Origin: Marinifilum flexuosum
GTDB taxonomy: Bacteria > Bacteroidota > Bacteroidia > Bacteroidales > Marinifilaceae
NCBI RefSeq assembly: GCF_003610555.1
Contig: NZ_RAPQ01000008.1
Span: forward strand, 1,728,490-1,792,489
Reading direction: 5' to 3'
Length of the DNA stretch: 64,000 nucleotides
The position numbers were made by a program, and so were the translations under genes. Under the pieces are notes generated by a model. It was not told where the DNA came from and ran no database searches. It saw only the letters and a list, made by a program, of their open reading frames with translations. Below, one piece after another: positions 56,957-64,000 of this stretch. How positions within the stretch are numbered: the stretch's first letter is position 1; each line of letters begins with the position of its first letter.

Positions 56957-57140
56957 AACACTGAGACGAATCATTGAAAGAAAAAGAGTTGCAAACAAAA
57001 GTCCAGATCATGCAACCTACCTGGAGTTAAAAAGTGAATTAGCTGAACAGAGAGACCAGGCTCTTAGGGAACTGTGGAAGGAACAAAAGATAAAATCGGG
57101 GAATACCCTTAATGATAAATTTATACAACTGGAAGAATGA
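56931..57140 (+). CDS. small helical element protein
   Basis: A 69-residue highly charged, helical protein. It overlaps the Rep gene by 26 bases and its stop overlaps the next start (ATGA). No family recognised; overlaps on both sides support it being translated. Confidence 0.6.
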   Translation: MNMKQIVLETLRRIIERKRVANKSPDHATYLELKSELAEQRDQALRELWKEQKIKSGNTLNDKFIQLEE

Positions 57141-57262
57141 AAGTAAAGCTTAAAATATCGAATCATGAAGTTTGGGAGAAATGCTCAATATGTAATGCGA
57201 CCTATGATTTAAGAATGGACAATTACTGCCCAATTTGTAAAGAACCACCAAAATCAACTTGA
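57137..57262 (+). CDS. 41-residue zinc-ribbon miniprotein
   Basis: A complete frame, ATG to TGA, overlapping the previous stop by four bases. It carries two Cys pairs, KCSIC (about 16-19) and YCPIC (about 31-34), spaced as in a zinc ribbon. Probably a small nucleic-acid- or protein-binding factor of the replication operon. Confidence 0.65.
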   Translation: MKVKLKISNHEVWEKCSICNATYDLRMDNYCPICKEPPKST

Positions 57263-57264
57263 CC

Positions 57265-57465
57265 ATGGAATACAGAACAATGAACAGAAAAGAACTCGCA
57301 GCGGAACTGGATATTTCCTATGCGACACTTTATAGAAGAATGAAATTACTCGATCCAGAATTTAGAAAGCAGATTGCAGGACATTCACTGCTTTTTGAAA
57401 ATGAAGTAAAATACATCCACGAACAAATATCAGGATTAAAAAAATGGGAATCGGGTTCAAAATAG
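57265..57465 (+). CDS. small helix-turn-helix protein
   Basis: A 66-residue protein starting at ATG 57265. MNRKELAAELDISYATLYRRMK is a helix-turn-helix; the rest is a basic helical tail. Located between the zinc-ribbon gene (two bases before) and the recombinase region, it may regulate the element. Confidence 0.7.
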   Translation: MEYRTMNRKELAAELDISYATLYRRMKLLDPEFRKQIAGHSLLFENEVKYIHEQISGLKKWESGSK

Positions 57466-57578
57466 GGTGTACTTCAAACCGAACCCAAAAAGAGAGGGGA
57501 ATTTTAATGATTCCCCCTTCAAAATCTATTATTCTGAACCCACTCTAAAAATGAACCCGAAAAGAAGAATTTTTTACA
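57466..57578. other. candidate resolution/recombination site upstream of the serine recombinase
   Basis: GGGTTC (57453) and three copies of GAACCC (about 57480, 57536 and 57552) lie around a hairpin GGGGAAT/ATTCCCC (about 57497-57517). Clustered short repeats directly before a resolvase gene resemble a res site. Confidence 0.45.
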
Positions 57579-58196
57579 ATGGAAAAGAAAATTTTTAAAT
57601 ACGCTCGAATTTCTACCTCTGAACAAAACGAAGCTCGACAAGTTGAAGCTTTGAAAGATTATCCAGGCGAAATGCTCATTGATAAAATTTCTGGAAAAAT
57701 TCCTTTTGCAGAAAGACCAGAAGGAAAAAAGATCATTCAATCGGTAAATGAAAAATCGATTTTTGAATTGATTGTTTTGGATGTTGACCGCCTGGGAAGA
57801 AATACTCTTGATATAATGGCAACTCTTCAACTGATGAAAGAACACAAAATTTGTGTAACGGTTCATCGCTATGGATTGAAAAGTTTTGTTGATGGAAAAG
57901 CAAATCCAACATTTGAATTGATTTCGAATATCATGTCAACTTTGGCACAAATTGAAATTGAACGTACAAAGGAAAGACAAAAGGAAGGTATTGTCCAGGC
58001 AAAACAGAGAGGTGCTTACAAAGGAAGGCCAAAAGGTTCAAAAAATAAGGATAGTTCTTCATTGGTAGAGAAATATCCCAATGTTGCAGCTTGTCTGGAA
58101 GCTAATATGAGTATTGATAAAACAGTTGCAGCTACAGGAGTTAGTAGAAGTACAGTTAAACGAATACGGAAAGAATACTACCGAAGTTTAATTTAA
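57579..58196 (+). CDS. serine recombinase, resolvase/invertase family
   Basis: A 205-residue small serine recombinase. The catalytic Ser12 lies in KYARISTSEQN; DRLGRNTLD gives the active-site Arg pair; the E-helix region LAQIEIERTKERQKEGI is typical. The C-terminal helix-turn-helix (TVAATGVSRSTVKRIRKEY) binds DNA. These enzymes resolve multimers or invert segments; the repeat-rich region upstream is a candidate target. Confidence 0.92.
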   Translation: MEKKIFKYARISTSEQNEARQVEALKDYPGEMLIDKISGKIPFAERPEGKKIIQSVNEKSIFELIVLDVDRLGRNTLDIMATLQLMKEHKICVTVHRYGLKSFVDGKANPTFELISNIMSTLAQIEIERTKERQKEGIVQAKQRGAYKGRPKGSKNKDSSSLVEKYPNVAACLEANMSIDKTVAATGVSRSTVKRIRKEYYRSLI

Positions 58197-58310
58197 TTAA
58201 AGTAATCTAGAAAGATTCTATTTTATTATCGATTCTTTACAATTTTTATGATTCAGATTTGACTATGATTTATATGTGTAAATTTATCAATCAATTATAA
58301 AAAATACGAT

Positions 58311-59351
58311 ATGAATTTCAATAATATTACTAAGGAAATAGAAAGGGATCAAATCAATCTTAGACCTATTTTGCTTTCAGATAGTAGGTTTATCGATTGT
58401 ATGTTTGAGGATGAAGATATAAAGCGATATTATATTGTACCTAAAGAGGCTCAGCAAGACTATAAGCGATTAGTCAGATATTGGTTAAATGATATAAGGA
58501 ATGGAGCTGGAACTTGTTGGATTATTACTCAGAAGGAAAACGGATTACTTTTCAAGAATAAACAAGTTGGATTTGTCGCATTTGAATTTAGAGATTCATT
58601 AAAAAAGGCGCGAATTAGTTATGCAATCTTGCCTGAATATAGAGGTCAAGGAATCGCAACAGCCGCAGTGGAGATGGTGATTGACAAATTAAAAGATGAA
58701 GGAGTTGAAAAATTAGAAGCGGATATTGATAGGGATAATTATTCTTCGGAAAAAGTTGTTGAAAAGCTAGGTTTCAATGTGAATAAAAAACAAGCTTTAG
58801 TAGATCCCGAAATGTTTAGAGATGGAGATGTTAGAATGAGAGCTTTATGGTACAAAGATGTTTTTGATTTTTCAAAATTAGAATTCTATTACATTGATCA
58901 AGATGAGTTTAGTAGACTAATAAATAATGCAACGATTTATAAGGTTTGGGAAGAAGAAAAAACAACTGCTAGAGTATTAGGGAATATGCTGGGAGCTCAA
59001 CCTACAGAAAAAACAGGAAGATATCACTTCGTATTTCAAACAGATGTTACCGAAAAACTTGTTGGAATTAGTGACGATGATTCTCTAAGGTATAATATTC
59101 CTTGGGAATTATTACGTGAAGAACAACATAATGGCAAAAAAATCTTAATTTTTTGCGGTTGGGGTGATCCAAAAAATGGAATTGGTAGTATGAAGTTTGA
59201 TTATTATGAGATTGGTATTGATAAAATGCTCTTTGCTAATTTATTGGCTGAACTCATGTCAAATTATCCAGACTTTTTCTCAGAACAAAAGATGAGAAGC
59301 GTTATTGGATTGGAAGGGTTCAGGTTTGAAGAAGGTCAAATAGGGATATAA
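58311..59351 (+). CDS. GNAT acetyltransferase fused to an uncharacterised C-terminal domain
   Basis: A 346-residue protein. Residues about 10-160 are a GNAT acetyltransferase: INLRPILLSDSRFI start, acetyl-CoA loop YRGQGIAT (110-117), and VVEKLGF. Residues about 180-346 form a second domain not found in plain GNAT enzymes (VWEEEKTTARVLGNMLGAQ ... GRYHFVFQTDVTEKLVGI), for which I know no family. The gene lies 60 bases before the large ATPase-nuclease gene on the same strand and may form an operon with it. Substrate unknown. Confidence 0.72.
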   Translation: MNFNNITKEIERDQINLRPILLSDSRFIDCMFEDEDIKRYYIVPKEAQQDYKRLVRYWLNDIRNGAGTCWIITQKENGLLFKNKQVGFVAFEFRDSLKKARISYAILPEYRGQGIATAAVEMVIDKLKDEGVEKLEADIDRDNYSSEKVVEKLGFNVNKKQALVDPEMFRDGDVRMRALWYKDVFDFSKLEFYYIDQDEFSRLINNATIYKVWEEEKTTARVLGNMLGAQPTEKTGRYHFVFQTDVTEKLVGISDDDSLRYNIPWELLREEQHNGKKILIFCGWGDPKNGIGSMKFDYYEIGIDKMLFANLLAELMSNYPDFFSEQKMRSVIGLEGFRFEEGQIGI

Positions 59352-59411
59352 ATGTTTGGTTAAAGTTTGAATTTTAACTAGTTAAATTAATAGATTGAAG
59401 GTGTAGAATTT

Positions 59412-62400
59412 ATGTCAGGATATTTAGAAGAAGTAATAAATAGTAAAGACTATAACAATTATAAATTAACAGCTGATAAAGTTATTGAGAAACTTGATGG
59501 CGTTAGAGAAGAGAGAACTAAATCAAGACGAAGGTGGATTTGGGAATTGATGCAAAATGCCAAAGATGTTCCCAATAAATATGAAATGGTTTCTATAGAA
59601 ATTAACCTAGCTGAGGATTTATTTCAATTCAAACATAATGGTGATCCTTTTCAGGTTGGAAATATAACAGGATTAATACAGCAAGTGAGTTTTGGAAAGC
59701 CATCAAATAATTCAAATAGAAGAATTACGGGTAAGTTTGGTACGGGATTTATCACAACTCATTTGTTGTCTGATGTGGTGGAAGTAGAAGGAGTTGTTGA
59801 GAAAGAGCCATTGCCTCCCAAAAAGTTTAAAATTAGACTAAATAGAAAAGGAGAAACCTCTGAAGATTTAATACCAGCAATTAAGACTGAACTAGAAAAA
59901 CTAAATGAAATAGAAAAATTTGAACCTTTAGATGAATATCATATTAAAAGGGATGAAATTGATAAGCCAACAATTTTTTCTTATCCCTTACAAGATGAAG
60001 AATCAAAAAAGGCGGCAATAATAGGTGTCGAGGATTTAGCTAATACATTACCACAGACTCTTATTTTCGTTAATGATCAGTTGAAAGCAGTAAGTGTGAA
60101 TGACAGCATTAATGGTCAGAAAATAAAATATGAAAGAGTACGATTTGATGAAATTGAGTGTTTTAATGAGAATGAGGTAATAATATATGCAACAGTAATA
60201 AAAGAAACTAATGGAGATGCTGAGGAGTTCAATTTTATTGTTTTTAGAAATGAAGAAATTGATTTGGCAATTAGAGTATCAGACTTTGAAACTAAAAAAG
60301 TATTAATAAATGAGAAATCACCTAGGTTATTTAGAGATTTTCCTCTAGTAGGATCAGAAAAATTTCAATTCCCTTTTTTATTAAATGGTACCAAGTTCCA
60401 CCCAACAGAAAAAAGAGATAATATTTTACTAGAGGGGAATGAAAATAAACCTACAACAAATAGAAGAATAGTTGAATATACTATTGATAAAGTTAAAATA
60501 TTTGTGGAGTGGCTAATAAAAAAAGAGGCACAGAACCTAAGTTCCATTGCAAATAGTCGCATTCCTGAATCAATCAGTGAAGAATCCGTTGAAAAATGGT
60601 ATAAAACAAATATTCAGAAAAATTACAGAAATTTCTTATTACAACAACCAATTGTAGAAACTGGGAATGGAAATTTGAGCTTGCAAAGTGCAATAATACC
60701 AAAAGTGTCTGGGAGTAATGAGGTAAATGAAGAGTTCTGGGAAATTGTATCTGAATTCTATGGAAAAGATCGATTATGCAGAAAAGAACATTTGAAAAAT
60801 TGGCATAAATATATTGGGCCATCAGATGAAATTGATACGTGGGAAGATGATATTTATTTTACTCTTGAAGATTTATTGAAGCAAATTCAGGTTAATAAGA
60901 AGCTGGATGAAATTAAGATTAAAGGGGATCTATCTAATATTGAATGGTTAAATAAAGTTTATTCATTCATTATCAAATTAAAGCAAACCGATTTTTTTAA
61001 TGCGTATAAAATTTTTCCGACAATTTCGGGTATTTTGAAATCTTTTGATGATGATTTATTTGTAGAAGAGGTAAATGAAATACCTGATCACTTTATTTCG
61101 ATTTATAAAAAATTGAATTCAGATTGGAATGATATTCTTATTCATAGAGGTATTATTAATATTGATAGTTCAAGAGCATCAAAGTCAACAAAAGATATAT
61201 CTACGGAAATCAATAAGATTTTAAATTATGAGGAAAAAAATTCACTAGGGGTTACTCAAAAATTCTTTTTTGAAAATGAGCATGCAGAAAGTGTTTTAAT
61301 TGAAATAATAAGGGTGTTTTCAATTGCAAATTCACAATCTTTTCAAGCCAAATTATTTGATTTAGCAAAGCGCTTTTTTAATTACAATGAAAGTGAAAAA
61401 ATAATATCAAATATTGAGGATTTTAATTTTAATCCTGCAATCAGACAATTAATAAAACTTTTAAATCGTAGCATAGAGAAATCGGAAGATCTTAATAAAA
61501 TTTGTTCTACTAATAGTGCTAGTTGGTTAAACGAATATCTTATTTTACTTCAGAATAATACGGAGTTTAAAAGCTTTTTGGAATTTGGGAATATTGTTCC
61601 AAACAGAAAAGATGAATTGTGCAGTATAAATGAGGTTAAAAGTTATGGAACGGAGGAGACACCGCTAGATGATGTATTGATAAGCATTTTATTTGATTTT
61701 AATTCTGAAGAAGATTGGAATAAAATATTGGTACATGACTTGTTTAGAGAACTTGATTTAAAGAATAAAAAGCTTGATGAACTGGCCAATAAAATTCAAG
61801 ATGAATTAGAAAGATTAAGAATTAATAATCAATTTTCGAATAAGAGTAACTCGATTTTAAAATTAAATAAATGGTGTGCTGAAAATCCTATTTTAGCTCA
61901 AACTTATTTTAAGCCATTTCTGGGGGAAAAAGATAAGATTCTAGTTAATATTTCGTTAGAAGATGAGAAAGTTGGAGGTAATATAGTGAAGTTGCTTTCC
62001 GATAAAGATAAGTTGGATGATTTAGTTTCAATATCAGAATCTGGGGTTAATTTATCTCATTTATCAGAAATTGCAGAAATTGCTAAATCTATTAGCATAG
62101 AAGAAATAAGGGATCTTGCTCAGCAGTTAAAAGATGAGAAAGAAGATTTTGAATTTAAGAAAAAAATTGGGAACGAAATTGAAAAAGCATTTATTGAAAC
62201 CTTTAATTCATTAAACCTGCCTTATGAAATAACCTACCAAGGTATAGGTTCACAAGATGTTATCATTTATAATCCTATTAATCAAAGATCTTTTTATATA
62301 GAGCTAAAGTCTTTGTCGCCAAATAGACTTGATAAATCAATTAATTTATCTATTTCGCAGGCTCGTAAGGCTGTAGAACAAATTGATGAAGATAATTATA

Positions 62401-62672
62401 TCGTTTCTGTATTGATAAGACCCAATCATTGGGAGGATGCATCTATTGAATTTATAAAGAGAAATTTACGAAGTCAATTTGCAATTGGAACACTCTTAAA
62501 ACAAGTTGTAAATAAGAATCGTCAATTTGAAGAATTGTTGTCATATACAAATGAAATAGACCTTGCATTTGTTGATACTAGAAGAAAAGTAAAAGTATCT
62601 GAAATGATATGGAGAACAAATGGACAAAGCTTTGATGAGTTAATTCATAAGCTGAAAATGTATCTTGATTAA
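59412..62672 (+). CDS. large GHKL-ATPase (sacsin/Hsp90-like) with C-terminal PD-(D/E)XK/DUF3883-like nuclease domain
   Basis: A 1086-residue cytoplasmic protein. The N-terminal GHKL ATPase shows the N-box Glu45/Asn49 in WELMQNAKD, FKHNGDPF (about 73-80) in place of DxGxG, as in sacsin-like ATPases, and TGKFGTGF (about 106-113). A long, mostly helical middle with no known domain follows. The end (about 915-1040) looks like a restriction-endonuclease fold: Asp949 in SQDVII, then Glu964 and Lys966 in YIELKSLS. Similar GHKL-plus-nuclease proteins occur in defence islands. Its accessory-region location and operon-like neighbour support an anti-phage role, which is inference. Confidence 0.8.
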   Translation: MSGYLEEVINSKDYNNYKLTADKVIEKLDGVREERTKSRRRWIWELMQNAKDVPNKYEMVSIEINLAEDLFQFKHNGDPFQVGNITGLIQQVSFGKPSNNSNRRITGKFGTGFITTHLLSDVVEVEGVVEKEPLPPKKFKIRLNRKGETSEDLIPAIKTELEKLNEIEKFEPLDEYHIKRDEIDKPTIFSYPLQDEESKKAAIIGVEDLANTLPQTLIFVNDQLKAVSVNDSINGQKIKYERVRFDEIECFNENEVIIYATVIKETNGDAEEFNFIVFRNEEIDLAIRVSDFETKKVLINEKSPRLFRDFPLVGSEKFQFPFLLNGTKFHPTEKRDNILLEGNENKPTTNRRIVEYTIDKVKIFVEWLIKKEAQNLSSIANSRIPESISEESVEKWYKTNIQKNYRNFLLQQPIVETGNGNLSLQSAIIPKVSGSNEVNEEFWEIVSEFYGKDRLCRKEHLKNWHKYIGPSDEIDTWEDDIYFTLEDLLKQIQVNKKLDEIKIKGDLSNIEWLNKVYSFIIKLKQTDFFNAYKIFPTISGILKSFDDDLFVEEVNEIPDHFISIYKKLNSDWNDILIHRGIINIDSSRASKSTKDISTEINKILNYEEKNSLGVTQKFFFENEHAESVLIEIIRVFSIANSQSFQAKLFDLAKRFFNYNESEKIISNIEDFNFNPAIRQLIKLLNRSIEKSEDLNKICSTNSASWLNEYLILLQNNTEFKSFLEFGNIVPNRKDELCSINEVKSYGTEETPLDDVLISILFDFNSEEDWNKILVHDLFRELDLKNKKLDELANKIQDELERLRINNQFSNKSNSILKLNKWCAENPILAQTYFKPFLGEKDKILVNISLEDEKVGGNIVKLLSDKDKLDDLVSISESGVNLSHLSEIAEIAKSISIEEIRDLAQQLKDEKEDFEFKKKIGNEIEKAFIETFNSLNLPYEITYQGIGSQDVIIYNPINQRSFYIELKSLSPNRLDKSINLSISQARKAVEQIDEDNYIVSVLIRPNHWEDASIEFIKRNLRSQFAIGTLLKQVVNKNRQFEELLSYTNEIDLAFVDTRRKVKVSEMIWRTNGQSFDELIHKLKMYLD

Positions 62673-62696
62673 GTTTCAGTTAAAATTAGGAGATAG

Positions 62697-62726
62697 AAAA
62701 AGAGAGCTTTTGAGCTCTCTTTTTTA
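62697..62726. terminator. bidirectional terminator between convergent genes
   Basis: AGAGAGCT/AGCTCTCT stem (about 62700-62720) with A-run before and T-run after serves both the ATPase gene and the - strand gene, whose stop codon overlaps it. Confidence 0.85.
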
Positions 62727-64000
62727 TGGAGTAACCTTCTCATTCCACAACTCATCAAAAGGAGCTAACATAGATTTCCAATGCTTGTACAGGTAAACTT
62801 TAGAGAGATCCCAATTTTCCCCTTTACTGGTATCAGGGATGTAAGCCCGAACTGTAAGAACAGGAATATGTGATATCATGTCCTCTGCATTGAATTGTTG
62901 AAATGAACCATCAGCCTGTGCATGGGTCTGCATTCCACCATTTGTGATTTCCGTATCTTCAATATCTGCTTGAACCATCCAATAAACCCACTTGCCAGCC
63001 ATATCACTACCAAAAGAACTTTTCTTAAGAGTCCAATAAGCAACTCTCATATATTTACGAACACCATTAATAAGAATAGGCAAAGCTTGGTTTCCTCCTC
63101 TTGGTGTTAATTCAATGGTATCACTTCCAGAGAAGCTTACATTGAAATCAAAATCTTTCAACAAGAAAGTATTAGCATGATGCCCAATCTGCAAAGAAGG
63201 AACCGCGATTTCTCCAGTGTAATTCTTCTCGACTGTGTATTGATCTACCTCTACATTGGCTGGCTGCGCATCCTGTTTTTCCTTGCTGACCAATTCAAAA
63301 TCATTACTTTCCTTTCTGTAACGATAGTAAGCCCAACCACTGGAAACTTGACTGTCTGCACTTGCGTCTGTACATTTCACCAGCTGGCCATTAGACAAAG
63401 CAGGTCTTTTGGCATTCATGTCTCCATAATCAACTGCTACCTCTGTTCCAAAGTCATTGATTTCTTGAATTGGGGCAAGAGCTTTTTTGTAAATCTTGTG
63501 AAAGACTAGATTAGACTGATCAGCGTTTGCAATATCATCTGGAATTGGCAATTTGACAAAGCCCAAAAGCACATTTTCAAGCCAATCAATACCACTTAAA
63601 TCTGGCATTTTACCTAAGCCCACTTTATAGGTCATTCCGTTACTTCCATCGGTAACCAATGGGGAATAAACAGCAACATACATGGTTTTTCCCTGTATTA
63701 GGTTTGCCCATACTCCAATTGAAATATTAACATTTTTTACACCGAACGTTCTGTTCCCACTATACCTTTTGGCTGGGATATTTTTCATTTCTGGGTATGG
63801 ATCTAAATAAACTTTGATCTGTTTGACCACAGATGAATAATCGGCTTTCATGTTAAAATCTTCCATGATCTTAACATATCGACTATTTTCATAAGCTGAT
63901 AGCACCCTTAATTTGTCATCATAGACAGGCTCAACCGTTAACCCATCAGTGGGAGTGCCGTTTAAGTTTAGTCTTTTCTCAGCTGGTGCCAGGCAATTCT
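62724..64000 (-). CDS. uncharacterised protein, 5' end beyond the window (partial)
   Basis: An open frame of about 425 residues on the - strand that remains open to the window edge; a GTG at 63905 is internal, since LNLNGTPTDGLTVEPVYDDKLRVLSAYE reads through it from 64000. The visible part is beta-rich with Trp/Tyr-rich repeats (WANLIQGKTMYVAVY, WAYYRYRKES, MRVAYWTLKKSSFG) and has no family I recognise. Lack of a visible N-terminus prevents judging secretion. Confidence 0.65.
   Translation of the reverse strand, partial: NCLAPAEKRLNLNGTPTDGLTVEPVYDDKLRVLSAYENSRYVKIMEDFNMKADYSSVVKQIKVYLDPYPEMKNIPAKRYSGNRTFGVKNVNISIGVWANLIQGKTMYVAVYSPLVTDGSNGMTYKVGLGKMPDLSGIDWLENVLLGFVKLPIPDDIANADQSNLVFHKIYKKALAPIQEINDFGTEVAVDYGDMNAKRPALSNGQLVKCTDASADSQVSSGWAYYRYRKESNDFELVSKEKQDAQPANVEVDQYTVEKNYTGEIAVPSLQIGHHANTFLLKDFDFNVSFSGSDTIELTPRGGNQALPILINGVRKYMRVAYWTLKKSSFGSDMAGKWVYWMVQADIEDTEITNGGMQTHAQADGSFQQFNAEDMISHIPVLTVRAYIPDTSKGENWDLSKVYLYKHWKSMLAPFDELWNEKVTP

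Noticed and set aside
45890-58196. Filamentous prophage (inovirus)
   Set aside because: Rep-like proteins and a repressor fit, but no Zot-like ATPase, coat or adsorption genes were found. Integrative or plasmid-like elements explain the data better.

Overview
The window looks like a piece of a marine or gut-type Bacteroidota chromosome. Support comes from a SusC/SusD pair, a hybrid two-component regulator, a large set of secreted sulfatases, weak Shine-Dalgarno sequences, and promoter candidates of the TAnnTTTG type. Genus cannot be read from the sequence; a Marinilabiliales/Marinifilaceae-like organism is a guess.

Left region (1-8.9 kb): a glycan-use cluster without its own SusC/SusD in view. 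It holds a GH94 cello-oligosaccharide phosphorylase, a secreted GH5 endoglucanase, a sulfatase, a GH5-like lipoprotein with a beta/gamma-crystallin tail, a tandem ABM protein and an anaerobic sulfatase-maturating radical SAM enzyme. The maturase can activate all seven Cys-type sulfatases in the window. Next (8.9-13.8 kb) come loosely spaced genes: an S41 peptidase-like protein, a membrane protein, a small lipoprotein, dispersed palindromic repeats, a six-copy 23-bp tandem repeat and an HU/DUF4469-like gene.

Central region (13.8-40.5 kb): a sulfated-polysaccharide utilisation locus, all on the + strand. Order: sulfatase, hybrid sensor/AraC regulator, a 41-residue membrane miniprotein, SusC, SusD, GH128, GH43, sulfatase, beta-helix protein, a sulfatase-GH16 fusion, a GH2 beta-galactosidase and three more sulfatases. 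The enzymes fit a sulfated beta-linked galactan or mixed beta-1,3-linked glycan: sulfatases remove sulfate, GH16/GH128 cut internally, GH43/GH2 trim chain ends, SusC/D import the products, and the regulator senses an oligosaccharide.

Right region (40.6-64 kb): accessory DNA. A FabH-like synthase and a NYN-LOTUS RNase are flanked by two related 210-bp direct repeats. After a C-rich gene-poor stretch and a DUF6266 gene comes a 6-kb integrative element (about 45.9-52.0 kb) bounded by two fragments of a tRNA-Ser 3' end, with a tyrosine integrase, a Rep-like protein and cargo. It abuts a second phage- or plasmid-like module (52-58.2 kb) with a CI-like repressor, a HipA-like kinase plus DUF3037 partner, a second Rep-like protein and a serine recombinase. 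The last complete genes are a GNAT-fusion protein and a 1086-residue GHKL-ATPase/nuclease-like protein, a candidate two-gene defence system. A 5'-truncated unknown gene runs off the right edge on the - strand.
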